In this document: in pieces, positions 25,091-37,715 of the stretch
Numbering within the stretch: position 1 is the first letter of the stretch
Layout: each line of letters starts with the position of its first letter
Origin: Rhodeus uyekii
Taxonomy: Eukaryota; Chordata; Actinopteri; Cypriniformes; Acheilognathidae
Reading direction: 5' to 3'
NCBI GenBank assembly: GCA_037043235.1
Contig: JAWRVZ010000039.1
Coordinates: 2,373,001 to 2,437,000 of the forward strand
Length of the DNA stretch: 64,000 nt
The notes under the pieces: model-generated
What the model was told of the DNA's origin: nothing
The model's input: only the letters and a program-made list of their open reading frames with translations
The model's database searches: none
Made by a program: the position numbers and the translations under genes

Positions 25091-26690
25091 GCCAACTTAA
25101 TAAGAGTGAGAGAAACAAGAGTTAGGTGTAAATCGAGTGATCCTCTGTTGTCTCTGAGGATGCACTACACTCGTCAATGTAACTCTCAACTGGCACTCAC
25201 AATTTAGAAAATGCAGCTGAGCTCCTCTGTGCAACCTCATTTTAATACATTAAAATAATTTAAATAAAATTATAACTACTATACAAATAACTATTTTGAG
25301 ACCCAAACTATATGGAGGGTGGTTGACCATACAATCACAATTTACATTAAACAGCAGCAATTACAATCAAACCGAGAACGTGAAGACAATGGTGGGTGAA
25401 TACAACATTTCCGTCATCGTAACGTTCCCTTCAGCCTCCTGTGTCCACTCAGAGCAACATATGTTCTGGTCAGCTGAGGAAAGGACAAGGGCTAGTATGT
25501 AACCACTTCAAACATTAAATGACAGACATTAACACGCATAACAAAATACAACTTTTGGCTCAGTCAGGTTTGCAGTGAAGAACTGACGTTGGCATGTGTG
25601 GCTGGATCATTAACAGCCCTCACAAACTAAGGATGGAAGTGTGAACAGAAGAGACAAGCATAAACCTGTTCTCAGCCTCGTTGCTCTTTAATCCTATCCT
25701 GAAGGGCCAGAAAAGCTTCCTACACCTTAATTCTCTGAGTCTCATGTGCCACTGACAACACTCCACAGCGGAAACAGATTAGCAGCCTGGGCCGCCCAGA
25801 GGGGCTGTTTTACTGCTGACACAGGGGCACGATTTTGATAAGACTGGATAATAATAATAAAATTTAAAAAATAGTTTCCCCAAACCATTTGGCCAATGAA
25901 GGCCAATCTAACTTTTACCAAAGACAGATTAAAAAGGACCTGCACAAAAGGGCATAAATTTAAAAGCTTACGCAACTAGGTGAGAAAGAAAATCACACCT
26001 TGGGTAATCAGAAATGCATGTGCTCTCTGCTAATCATGGGACAAAGGAAAGGAGTCCAGTCATATTTCAATAATAAAGGATCTAAGGGGAAGACATTATC
26101 CTAATGATAAAAGGTTTTATGGTTGTTCAGTTTATGGATGTGTGTCCGGGGCAGATCTGGGCAGGAATATGGAAAACTCCTCCATTAGGGTCCTTTCATC
26201 TTATCCTATTGCTTTTCAGCATCCTTAATGTTTCACCCACTCTCTGTGTTTGGAACTGGAAAGTCTTCTTGAAGGATTCGTATATCTGAGACAAACTAAA
26301 CCACACTGTACTGACTTCAAAATCCACGCAAAACACAACAAATAACTAATAATTTTACAAAGTGAAGCATTTTACCTCCCAAGGTCAGATGCCCAATGAT
26401 GTTGAAGTCAGTCCTGTTGTTATTTGTTCTAATTTTAGAACATTTATGTATTTAGAATCAGACTTTCTGATTTTTTTGTCTTTTCTCATCTGATTAGAGT
26501 ATCTACTCCAAAAGGTTCCCATGAGCCATGATTGCAACCATTTTGCATAATAACCACTTACACACAACACTTTTCACCAAGTACTAGCGTTTATAGGCAA
26601 TAGACCATCGCCAGAACTGCTAACTCTTGAGTGTAAGATAAAAGCAAATGCGTTATGTGCTTTAGTGGAATTAACAGAATATAACTAAAA
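25091..26690. other. Intergenic; nothing recognised
   Basis: AT-rich spacer upstream of the PDE9A-type gene. No splice-bounded open frame and no identifiable repeat. Confidence 0.3.
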
Positions 26691-26800
26691 CTTTCCCAGG
26701 GAAAGCAAGAACTGATTAGAATGTCAGTGTGTACCTTGGTCGTAATAAATCGTATTGGATAAAAGCGTCAGCCAAATGCATAAATGTAAATGACAATGCT
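26690..26800 (+). mobile_element. tRNA-derived SINE, 3' part
   Basis: Contains 'agggaaagcaagaactgatt', 'agaatgtcagtgtgtacctt' and the tail 'ggataaaagcgtcagccaaa' then 'tgcataaatgtaaatg'. The same ordered segments occur at 50.62-50.76 kb and, reversed, at 28.83-28.93 kb. The 'ggataaaagcgtctgccaaatgcataaatgtaa' tail is characteristic of a V-SINE/HE1-like group in cyprinids. Confidence 0.75.
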
Positions 26801-28320
26801 ATTAATAGCGTCATCCTTAACCAGCCAGCTACTGTAATTATTCTCCTAATTATTTTTTACTGCTGCACATTCGTACTCATCCTTATGCATTTGAAAACAG
26901 TGTGAATGTGCTGTTTATGGAGCTATATATTCTCTGCTTCGTATTCTAGTCATTGTGAAAAGTAAGTCTTAGGCTTTACAATGTCTGACATCTGATTGGT
27001 TGACTGATCACACGCCTAATGTCTGACAGCGTGACTATAGTTGTCTAACTGCATGTTACACGTGCTCAACAGATTAACAATGCATTATGGTAGTTTAAAA
27101 AAATAACAACATTGTTTTGTGAAAATTGCACGCTATTACAATGTTTGGTCATATTGTATTCGTGGTTTCTCAAATTTATTATCTTATACTTAAATGGAAG
27201 CCACAGTCAAATTAAAATTCCCTAAAGAAAATGTTCCATTGGTGACAGCAGACAAAAAGATATAACATTCTCACCACTTTATAAATTGTCAATCTCTAAC
27301 CCATTACTCCATACAAGTGTTTGTGTAACTTCAGGCTTACACAATAAATATGTGACATATGCAAGAAACAGGTAATAATAATAAAATATTTCAAAGAAAT
27401 CTCATGCTGCATAGTGGTAAATTATGTTGTCAACTTCAGCAAAGGAAGATAAGATCTTGGTTCTTTATAGGAAAAAAGGGACACATTTAAAATATTTGTA
27501 CTGCACCACATAATTCACAGTCAAATCACAGTTATGTTCTGTTTTATTCATTTTCATTTCTTTCATTGGATTTTCTTGTGACCATAGTGTCAGACAACGT
27601 ATTTATGTACAATTTAATCCTAAAAAGAATGAACACACGGCACTTAAAATGTTCAACTAAAATGTTGTATTAACCATCTATGAATGAAAATACATCATAG
27701 CCTTCATAGAATTACATTACAGACAATTGAGAACTATGATCTGTAAAGATGAACAAATAAGAAAAAATAAGAAAAAACACACGGGTCTATTTACAACAAT
27801 TAAAAGTTGTAAACAGGTTAAGCAAAACAAATGTGTTCATGTCTCTTGGATTAATTTTAACATTTAAATCAGGCAACAACAACAAAAAACACTGCAATGA
27901 TATAGACCTGCACTGGTACAGTACAAATATTATTAGAGTCCCTTGCACTATCTCTTATTTTCCTATAAAGAACCAAGATTGTGCCTTATTTTCTTTAGCT
28001 GAACTTGACAACCCCCACGAGACTCATATTTCAAGTTCGCCCTACTTAAAAAGAGATAAAAAGTCAAGGTATAGGTATCAAATCATGGGGTGATTTGAGG
28101 TTAGGCCTACCGGAGGAACTGTCACATGCATGAGGTAAAGTGCCATACAAGCTCTGACTGACTAAAGACTATAATCAAACCTTCCTTCGAACTATCTAGT
28201 CGCGGGGTACGCGATTAATCACATGACGTCAACAGAGTTTTACTAAATATTAACATATAATGTAGCCGATTAATTAAACATGTTCTTAAGGATTTCGCTA
28301 ACGAACCCTTGGAATAAAAC
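26801..28320. other. Intergenic; nothing recognised
   Basis: AT-rich spacer without supported genes. Confidence 0.3.
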
Positions 28321-28324
28321 TATT

Positions 28325-28400
28325 TGTCATTGAGGAGAAAGTCCTCAAATTTGTTTAATCAGTAAATCAAGATGAACTGACTCAATGAAAAACCATCTAT
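28325..28400 (+). repeat. Short interspersed repeat, inverted partner of 21.98 kb copy
   Basis: Carries 'tgtcattgaggagaaagtcc' followed by 'tcaaatttgtttaatcagta' and 'aatcaagatgaa', the complement of the segment at 21945-22035. Confidence 0.6.
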
Positions 28401-28829
28401 TTGCAGTCCAGGCTTTGAGATGACGCAGATGTTTCATTGATTGATAGGGATGTGGGAGCCTCTGGTGGTTGAAACCTGTAAATTGACAATTTCGTTCATA
28501 AAGGCTGGTCCCATTGTGTCCTTATGTATTTTATTTATTTTTTATTATTATTTATAAAGAAAGAAAGTGATATTATTTTCTTTTGTTTTCTGTCAAAAAG
28601 AAGACAAAAATAATATAATCATTTTAATATTGGCATAAAGAAATCAGATTTACAGTAAATCATAACATATCCCAATAATTATCAATTAGCTTAAATTAAA
28701 TGGTATATTTTTCTATTTATAGGATTATTTTGGTTTAGTTTAAGCTATCTCTTTAAACCACAGCTGGAAAAAAGGTCCTGAAAATAAATGATGAAAGCAA
28801 ATTGTTATAAATGTAATACCAGAGCATTA

Positions 28830-28930
28830 CCTTACATTTACATCTATGCATTTAGCAGACACTTTTATCCAAAGGGACTTATATTGCATTTAAGGTACAC
28901 ATTGACATTCTAATCGGTTCTTTATTTTTC
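28830..28930 (-). mobile_element. tRNA-derived SINE, 3' part, reverse strand
   Basis: Plus-strand 'ttacatttacatctatgcat' and 'ttagcagacacttttatcca' are the complement of the SINE tail; upstream (rightward) is 'gtacacattgacattctaat', the complement of the conserved 'attagaatgtcaatgtgtac'. Confidence 0.75.
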
Positions 28931-29230
28931 ATTACATGCATGTACTGGATGGTTTCATTGTTTCTATACATATATAGATATATAAATATGTATATACACT
29001 CTCTATATATAATGCTCTGGTATTAGTTCTTTACTTTACAACTACTGATCTTTAAGTTTTGGTCTTGTACACAATTCATTCACCTATAGGCTTTTGGAAA
29101 TACTATAATTTACATAGGATAACTAATAAAAATGACTACTTAAAATTCCCATACCCACATAGATGATCTAATTTCTGATATTATCCTTGTCATTTTATAT
29201 ATTGAAAACTCTCCATCCCATCCGTCTTGC

Positions 29231-30303
29231 TCATCGAGGAAGGCTGTGGCAGTGCATATTGTTTTCTGGTTCAAATGGAAGTTCTTCTGCATGTGGAGGA
29301 GGGGGGCTTAGTCTTGGAGGGTGGGGCTTGCGTGTTAAGCTGCCCAGGTGTTGGGGACAGGCGAGGGGTGGAGTGAGAGTCGGATGAGGGGTTGATGGAG
29401 GAGAGGGGACGGGGGTACGGGGGTATCTTCTTCCTGATTGCATATAAGCATCTGGAGAGTGTGCAGAAGGTGGAGCCATGTTAGGATAACAGGGTGGGCT
29501 GAGGGGGTCAGTTGGGTCGATATAATTACTGGAAGATTCATTTGTTCCCTCAAGAAAATCCTGGAAATAATAATAATAGAGTAAAATAATGAAGACATTA
29601 AAACAACAACAACAACAACAACAACAACAAAAATTATAATTATTGTAATTATAATAATGTTTTACCGTTTCTTTGAGGACATATAGTCCACCTGGGTTCC
29701 GACGGTTATGGTAATTTCTAGCAGGCACGATATCAACTACAGTAAAGAGAGCGTTCAAGATTTAATCAAAAGAACTGATTTTATAATTAAATAAAAGCAA
29801 ATAACGCTTTTGTATTACGGTATACATTAATTAGAAAAAAATTAAAAGCGCACTCAGTAATTTTTCATTACAATTTCAATTTTTGATATGAAAGCAGCCT
29901 TGGACTGACCCCTAGTGCTGTGGATGCAGCATAATGCAAATACTGTATTTGATTAAACTATTGCCATTGTAGAATTTCAATCATGATTCATTTATGCAAA
30001 GTTACATGTCCAATTATGGAATTTACAAAGGTAATATTCTGCTGGTTATTTTATCTCAGAATGGCTGCATTCATGAGGCGACCCTTTTTATTAGGCTACT
30101 GATATTAGTTTTTATGTGATCAGCGTTACGTTAACTAAAACTAAAATGAAATAATATAAACTGAAATAAAATAAAATATGAATATTAAAGGAAAAATTCA
30201 TAAAAAATTAGATATGTCCTTTAAAGAAAGAAAGTACAATGAGTAAAACTAAATTTAAAACTAAATGAAAGCAATATATATAAAAAAATTTTTTACTTTT
30301 TTT

Positions 30304-30378
<75 letters not shown>

Positions 30379-32147
30379 ATAAAAATGTTAAGACTTAAAA
30401 TAGAATTAAATGAAAAAAATGAATATATAAAAAGCTAATTCAAAATATTATACAATAAATAAATACTATAAATAATATAATAAAGAACTTAGATCATTTT
30501 AAATGTTTTTACTATTATAAGTAAAAAAAATAATGAGGGGAAAAACTCCTGAGTGCACCTTTAAAATATTAAAATAGTGAGATTTCTCTTGCGTTATTCT
30601 ACAACAATGAATAAAATTACCATCATGATTGTCGTTATTCTGCTCTGCTAAATTTTGTCTGCTCTGTCTTGCAAGCTGTTGCCTTTTTCTGTAAATAGAA
30701 TAACAATGTATTTTTATAAGCAAGATATCTGACTGTGATCAAAATATCAAGTGCAATATTATATTAATTTACTGCATAAACAGAAACCTAAATGTTTAAA
30801 AGATGAGTTCTTTCCAATTTAATCAGTTGCTTTGGTCTTTGTTTTTCATCTGATCTGTGGAACTTTGGCCTCCTAACATTTGAAGCAAAAAGTATTTTCT
30901 TACAAGAACAGTGTGAGCTGCTGGGATTTATTGTGGCTTGCTTTAGACTAATCAAAGAGAATGGATAGGAATAATAGAGCTGGTACTTTTTGGAGGGTTT
31001 CCAACAGGCGCAAACAGTCACCAAGGTGATGAGTAAGAAAATGCCTCCCGTAGAGAGGATGATATAGAGAGAACTTCGTCCTGCAAAATTTAAAAGGAGA
31101 ATACAAGGTGACATTGTAAAACTTTCCTCTTAGTAGTAGTATTATTATTAATAATAATAATAATAATAATAAAAACAGGGCTCTGAAACACAAAACCACT
31201 CTGTAGACAAAGTCCAACTGAAGGAGACCTCAAATGGAAGATTGATTGCACAGGTTGCCAGGAATACCAAGTGCAAGAATGAATGGGGCAACTTGGTGAT
31301 TTTTTAAAGGGTAGGCTGTGCAGAGAGAATGCAGGACCCCGCTGAGCTCAGTGTTCTGACAGAAATGTGTGTGAGTGGAGAGGTAGATGGGTGAAAGGAT
31401 CAGCTGAGCTCCAGTGGAGCAAAACTCCACTCACAACCAGCCAGAATTAAAAGATAGTTCATCCAAAATGAATGATTTACTCACCCTCATGTTGTCCGAA
31501 ATCCTATTTGTTCATGCTATTTTTTTCTATTTTTGGAAAAATCTGCTGATATATATTCATGTATTTTAACCAAATAGCTAAAATTAGAAAACTTAGTTTA
31601 AGTTTTAGTAATTTTGTTGTGTTATTTGGCCTTTCATTTTATAAAGCTTTATTAAATTTTTTTATTTTAGTTAATTGCTCAGGAAACATTTCTATCTCTA
31701 CTTTATCATTTTCCATTTATACTTTATTTCAGCTTCCTTTCGGTTATTGAAAACAATACTTTTAGTTTTAGTTAACAATATCAACACTGCTTCGAAAGAC
31801 TTGGAATAGCGTACAAGTCAAATAGACCCTATTATTTAATCAATTATTTCATTATTTATTTTTGTTCCTTATGAAGTTTGACACGTGGTCTCTGTGAATG
31901 GAAAAGAGCTACATAAAAATTCTGCAAATGTTTTCCTTTGTGGTCCATAGAACATGTTTGGAATGTTCAAAATACCTCTATTTGAAACTCTTTTAAAAAT
32001 ATATATGTATTTATTTATTATTATTCATTCTAAGCAGGCATTCCGTTGTAATTTGTAAATTTCCTTGCTGGTTGTTTTCCCCTTCCATGTTTTTCCTTCT
32101 TTAAAAAAAAAGATTATTCACTTTCTTTACCTGATGATTGGTTATCA

Positions 32148-32210
<63 letters not shown>

Positions 32211-33733
32211 GTTGGTTTCATTTTCACTGTTCCAAATTGATAGCCTTTGTGTGCTTTTTTGTTACTATGGTAAGCTAAGTAGTTTCAAACCTGTTTCTTG
32301 TTTTGTCAATTATCTTTCACTGTGCACCATCAAACAATTAGTTTTCCCAGTTCTTTGTTCTTCATCATCAGTATTTAATGTGTTATTGGTTTATTCATTT
32401 TCTGTGCTCAATCAAAGACTCTGATATCTTGTTTATTTTTTGTTTCGCTCTTTTGTGGATTTTGCATAATTGTGACACATCATGCACATCGTGACTTTTT
32501 TTCTATAATGCTTTACAAATTGGTGTTTTCATCCCTTATGAAACATAGCAACATTCAATGTGACATTTCAGGTCATGGTTCGAAGATGACAGTGGAGTCT
32601 CAACACCTACTGTAGACAGTGAGTTTGACAGGCAGGCTCTTCATATTGCTGATGGGGTTTTCCACCATACAGCTGTAGACATCATCATCTGACGTCACAA
32701 CGCGGGAGATGGTCAGGACCTTCTGGTCATGTGACAAGAGCAGACGCGAGTCATTGGTCAAAGATTTCCCACCTTTCAGCCAGCTATAAGTGGGTTTGGT
32801 GCCACTATTGTGAGTGCAGTTGAGTATGAAGAACTCAGTCAGCTCCAGGACGGATGATGCCACCATGTGAACCAAGGGCCTGGACACTGGAACTGAGATA
32901 GAATAGGACAGCATGACTAAGGAAAGTTGCTCTTCACATAGATAAAATGTCCAAACCATTACCTTACCATCCACGGTTAGGTTGACGCTTCGCTCCCCAG
33001 TGAAGGTATCATCAGTGATGGAGATCTCCACCTCATACGCGCCCTCATCAGAAAGCTGCAGGTGATGCAGTAGCAAGGAGCCGTTCTCGTACAGGAGGAT
33101 TCGACCACTGTACTCGGGCCTAAGGTTCCCAATGATTTCCTTACCAATGGACTGGACCACAGTGACGGGTTTGCCTCTCTTCAACTGCCACTTAATAACG
33201 GGCGGGTCAGAGCTGGTGCTGGTGTAGGTCACAGAGAGAAGGGCGGAGCCTCCAAGTGTACCTCGCACTATAGGAGACGGGCTGCTGATGTTCACCCCAC
33301 CTAAACAAGCATACAGAAAAATACATTCACAAACACACACATTAAAGCTATTGTGGTCGCAAAAGATCAGTGTGTGTTAAATTAACTGTATTGTCCAGTA
33401 AATCCACTCTGAAACTATATTCACTTCAATAAAACATGGGAGAACTTTGAACCCAGTTTAGCCAACATACAAAAAAGTACCCTGCATATACTTTAAGTGG
33501 CATTGGCTGAACATTTCTGATTTAAGTAGACTTACTTTATTAATAACATTATTACTAATAAAATGTGTCTCTGAATAAATTCAAAATATTCTTTTAAGTC
33601 TATTATTTTGAACTGTGTCTAAAATATATTTTTAAATACTATTATATATATTATATATTATTAATATTATATATTAATATCATCATATATACCTTGTGTT
33701 ATAGAAGTTTTTCATGTACATACATTATAGAAG

Positions 33734-33775
<42 letters not shown>

Positions 33776-34995
33776 CATACATTGAATTAATACATTATTA
33801 CATATTTCTAGGTTATATATTGAGTATAATATAATATAATCAATTATAATGTGTTTAAATTATAATATAGAAATTATTTTATAGAAGTATTTGACATATA
33901 CACACACATATACATACACACTGTATTTATACTGTCAAATACTTCTATATAATTGTATATAATACTATAAAATACACTATATAAATGGTCAAATACCTCT
34001 ATAAAATAATTTCTATATTATATATAAATTATAATATTTATAAAACATGTCTTACTTTCAGCTTTTACACATTGCCTAAACTCTTAAGTGAAATACCTGC
34101 TGGTAAACAACGTTGTGCTTATTGCTTCTGTGTGAGCCAACATGTTCTTGCCCTGCTTTGCCAGGGCAGCGCGAGTCAGCATGGCATGGCTCAATCGCTG
34201 TGGTAACTATTCTCAGTGCTGAGGTCTTGCCAGGATGAGCTAACAAAGCTCTGGATTGTAGGCTCGCTCTCCTCCAATCAGGGGCAGCTGTGCAAGAGAC
34301 ATGCTCTTTTGTGGATGGGGGATGTAGACAGTGAGGCCCAGTGATTCTGCTAATCAAAGCTCTCTGAGGACGACTAGGCTTTAGTTAGGACATGTTCTTG
34401 CATTCGACCCCTTTCCAAGCACATCTTTACCTGATTTTAAGAAATTGTGATTTCATCAGGCCAAATGCCAACTCACTCATGCCATTGTGATTATTCTGAA
34501 CTTTCTGTTTTCACAAATGCGTAATTTAAAATGAATCTAATGAATTTTATGCCAAGTATATAAAAACTGGACTGTGATGTGATAATAATAAAAAAATGAA
34601 ATTGCATTTTCTTTGAGAATTTGTGTAATATTATAATCATTCTATTTGCCTTTTAAATCTCATACTATTGCATTCATACTTTTTAGACAATGTTTCTAAA
34701 AAAAAACAAAGCACATTTAAAATGCAGTTTCAAAGAGTGCCCTAATTAAACTTGACTGATCGCTCTATTTGCGATTTGTGTCATCCAGCCACCCACAAAC
34801 AAAACACATTCTGAAAAGTGAAACTGACAAGAGCGTACACTTTTTCCTCTTCCTCTTTAGAAAGTTTTCCCTCAACATGAACTGTAAAAAAGTCAATGTT
34901 GTCTTACCTGCCAAGGAAAAGATGAAAAGCCATAGGAGAAGAAACAGTGAAGGAACGGCTGTCTTTTTGCATGATGCCTCCCTCTCTGCCTTCAT
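29231..34995 (-). CDS. hepacam: Hepatocyte cell adhesion molecule (HEPACAM / GlialCAM)
   Basis: Single-pass adhesion protein of glia that binds in cis and trans and targets MLC1 and the ClC-2 channel to cell junctions. Seven coding exons: 34995-34908, 33300-32968, 32892-32611, 31080-30987, 30688-30621, 29736-29666, 29560-29231. All junctions are GT-AG and in phase, giving 421 residues (human 416). Order: signal peptide (MKAERE..., hydrophobic LFLLLWLFIFSLAG); V-type Ig domain with SDPPVIKWQLKR, GKPVTVVQSIG and YEVEISITDDTFTGE; C2-type Ig domain with LNCTHNSGTKPTYSWLKGGK and DDDVYSCMVENPIS; transmembrane segment in exon 4 (YRRSSLYIILSTGG, then LITLVTVCACWKPSK); and a cytoplasmic tail ending in a proline-rich stretch (SGRRYPRTPVPSPP). 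The extracellular part and TM match human almost block for block; the tail is diverged except NPGGLYVLK and the RRYPR segment. The intron between the two Ig exons is only 75 bp. Whether it is the a or b teleost copy is unresolved. Confidence 0.96.
29602..29632. repeat. (CAA)n microsatellite in a hepacam intron
   Basis: About ten CAA units immediately after the acceptor side of the last hepacam intron. Confidence 0.8.
30297..30386. repeat. (TC)n(TA)n(GA)n perfect palindromic simple repeat
   Basis: Reads 'ttttattctctc', about 30 bp of TC, about 18 bp of TA, about 22 bp of GA, then 'gagaataaaaa'. The whole block is nearly its own reverse complement, including the unique flanks, so it can form a long hairpin or cruciform. 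It lies in a hepacam intron. Confidence 0.85.
31443..31515 (+). repeat. Cyprinid 'agttcatccaaaatgaa' MITE fragment
   Basis: 'gatagttcatccaaaatgaa' followed by 'gatttactcaccctcatgtt' and 'gtccgaaa' is the terminal part of a very common cyprinid non-autonomous DNA element (family knowledge). Only one end is present. It lies in the intron between hepacam exons 3 and 4. Confidence 0.7.
32148..32206. repeat. (TA)n microsatellite
   Basis: About 58 bp of TA in a hepacam intron. Confidence 0.9.
33735..33773. repeat. (GT)n microsatellite
   Basis: About 39 bp of GT in hepacam intron 1, within a long AT-rich low-complexity stretch (about 33540-34050). Confidence 0.9.
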
Positions 34996-35158
34996 CTTGG
35001 GAGCAGCGCTGGGTTTCTCTCCCACACAATCAGCATGATTTGTCCACTCAAGGCACGTCGCTGAGAATGCAGAGTGCTTCCTGCCAGACGGGACACTGGC
35101 TGCTCTGAACCCCACTCTCAGGACCCCAGCCTGAACAACAGCTCTATGTGTGATCTCG

Positions 35159-35189
35159 TATGTGTGTGTGTGTGTGTGCGCGTGTGTGC
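35159..35189. repeat. (TG)n microsatellite upstream of hepacam
   Basis: Imperfect TG/CG repeat about 170 bp upstream of the hepacam start codon; may lie in the promoter or 5' UTR. Confidence 0.75.
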
Positions 35190-35339
35190 GTTGCTCGTTT
35201 TATAAGCTTCTCTACACTGATTATTTTCAGGGCCCCTTTGTGTGTGTGCAATTGTGCATGTGTGTACTTGTCTCCTCAGTAAATTCACTAGGATGCGTGT
35301 GAGATGGTTGGTTTTCTTGTTATATCTGTTACATAGCAC

Positions 35340-36990
35340 GTATTAAAGCGCATTTTCGTGACATGATATGTTATCTCCATAGTGGCGTTCAAAAGCAAGA
35401 CGCAATGTCACATTATGTTGAGTTATGGAATGGAATCGGGGCTCTTAGACCAGGGGATTTCAACATTTCAAAGATTTGGATGACCCTGTGGGCCGTAAGG
35501 AGCTGCTAGGACGAGAGTATAAAAGCTCATAGACAATTTGTCTAATAGGCCTAATGTTATAAAAGGTAAAGGTTAGAAATTAGTTATTTTATTTTATTGA
35601 CAGCCTTTGTTTTATATTTCTATTCAATTTCAAAGTACTCAAAAGTAAGTGGAAAAGGATAGAAAATAAATGTATATAGCTATGATCAAGTTTTAAAAGG
35701 GAAATAAAATAAACTATTAAGTCATTGGTAGATCATTCAGAATAGACGTTTATTCAGTATTAATCAACAGTAAAATCATTCAATATAAAACTTTAACAAA
35801 GATATGGTCTCCAGTGCCCAATTTTAATGAGGGTTCAAGGAGGACTGATTCAGACACTTTACACTTTTACACTTTTATTTTTTTGAAGTTGCTACACAAG
35901 TACGAGAGCTCAGGTTGAATACATGTTTTTTCTTAAGAATTTTAAAAAAAATACTCTCTCTACTCCACCAACCCCTAACCAAGCCCTCCCACATGACATG
36001 AGCACATTGTAAGCCCCATATATCTTTGACCCACCAGGACACAGTGGATGAAAAGAGGACCTACAGGTTGCTAAGGCATCAGTCTTCATCAAAAAGGCCT
36101 TTGTGCAAAAGTGTTGCATGCCTTTGTTTTAAACAATTAGAGACACTTCAAAATGGATCTAGATGGCCAGTTTCAAATGTATTTCTTTTGATAATTTAAT
36201 AATTAGAGCAAAAACAGATTATGATATTACTTTTCAGTGTTAATTAATTAATTCCTTTTATTATAATTACATAAGAACAGAAAGTTCTCAGATTTCTTTA
36301 AAATATCTTTATTTGTCTTCCAAAGATAAATGGGTTTGGAAACACATGAGACGTATGACAGAATTTAAATTTTGGGTGAACTAACCCTTAATAATTTTTG
36401 TTTGTTTGTTAATTTTTTTATAATTTTTTATTTACTTATTTTTTTTAAGATGAACGTCATTGTAACAAGACATACTTGCACTGCTGAAAAAAGTGACAGG
36501 AATTGTGGCTTAGCCATCACATGTCTGTCTGGAAGCTGATGTCATTGTCTCGCAGAGGTCAGCAGCTGCGGTGGTCACGGACCCCCACAGACAGAAAGAA
36601 ATATTCCCTATGAGTGGAGCAGAAAATGTAAATCTAGAAAAACATAAAAGCTTTAGTGTGTATGCTTAAGGTTTAAAAACAAGCTACAGTGATGCTAAAA
36701 ACAAACACTGCTATTGTTTAGCACATAATGAAAACAATTAATTAACAACAGATGGCATTTCTTATAGTATATTCCCAAACCAAGATCGCAAATTACGAGA
36801 GCTAAAATTAATGATCCAAATGGAATATTTGAAATTTTAGCCTCAGCAAAAAGGAGCAGATGATGTATGCTAAATGGAAAACAATGTCAGAAAGTAAAAG
36901 CTTTTTAATGAAACATACAGTCTGTTATCCTCAAGGGCCTCTTCTGTTCTTGGTGATCAAAGCTTTAGAAGGGCTGTGAGACACAAACAT
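35340..36990. other. Intergenic between hepacam and neurogranin
   Basis: No gene supported. Contains 'aaattttgggtgaactaacccttaa' near 36365-36392, the opposite end of the common cyprinid 'agttcaccc' MITE, as a fragment. Confidence 0.4.
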
Positions 36991-36996
36991 ACTCAC

Positions 36997-37147
36997 ACAA
37001 AGCTTGGAATTAGCCTTTGTCCTCTGGAGGATAAAAGTCTTCCCGGACTCTCTCATCTTGTGAAGAAATCTGTCAAGTATAGAGTCAGTGGGAACATCCA
37101 AGGTCAATAGTCCACTGAAAGCATGAAAGATCCCGCACACTTCTCCG
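36997..37147 (-). CDS. Orphan exon-like open segment, unidentified
   Basis: Bounded by an acceptor-like 'ctccag' (37148-37153) and a strong donor 'gtgagtatg' (from 36996 downward). Between them one frame is open for 50 codons (GEVCGIFHAFSGLL ... SKLC) and enters in phase 2, leaving in phase 0. I do not recognise the peptide, and no partner exon was found nearby. It may be an exon of an unrecognised gene, a decayed pseudogene exon, or chance. Confidence 0.2.
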
Positions 37148-37493
37148 CTGGAGAATATCTTCTTGAAGCTATAGTAGACATGCACTGGACTTCATGAGAC
37201 ATGAGAATATTTCACGAGAGAAGACCTTATAAGTTCCCAAGAGAAACTCTTTACTTGTAAAACTTTTCCAAAATTGAATAAGACTTTTATGGTGCTTTTT
37301 GATGCTTGCTAGCTCCTGAACCATACAAATGCTGGGTTGTTTCAACCCGCGTGTGAGTAAAATATGGACAAATCAAACCATTGGGTTTAAAAATGTTAGT
37401 TATAAATGTAATTGTGGTTTGTCTATATTTGATGAATTTTGGATGAACTGTAATTTCCTGTTAAGAATAATCATAATATATGCCGGTGTTTAC

Positions 37494-37497
<4 letters not shown>

Positions 37498-37562
<65 letters not shown>

Positions 37563-37578
37563 TTGTATATATTAGTAT

Positions 37579-37627
<49 letters not shown>

Positions 37628-37630
37628 ATA
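37498..37630. repeat. (TA)n microsatellite blocks
   Basis: Two TA tracts (about 37498-37548 and 37583-37628) separated by an AATAAT-rich spacer. Confidence 0.85.
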
Positions 37631-37631
37631 T

Positions 37632-37715
37632 AAAATAAAAGCTAATTAAATATCAATAGTGTGTATATATATATATATATATATACACTATTGATATTTA
37701 ATTAGCTTTTATTTT
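37632..37715. repeat. Perfect 31-bp inverted repeat around a (TA)n core
   Basis: The left arm starts 'aaaataaaagctaattaaat' and ends 'atcaatagtgt'; the right arm is its exact reverse complement from 37685 to 37715. They are separated by about 22 bp of self-complementary GTATAT...ATAC, so the whole 84-bp segment is one uninterrupted palindrome. Confidence 0.9.
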
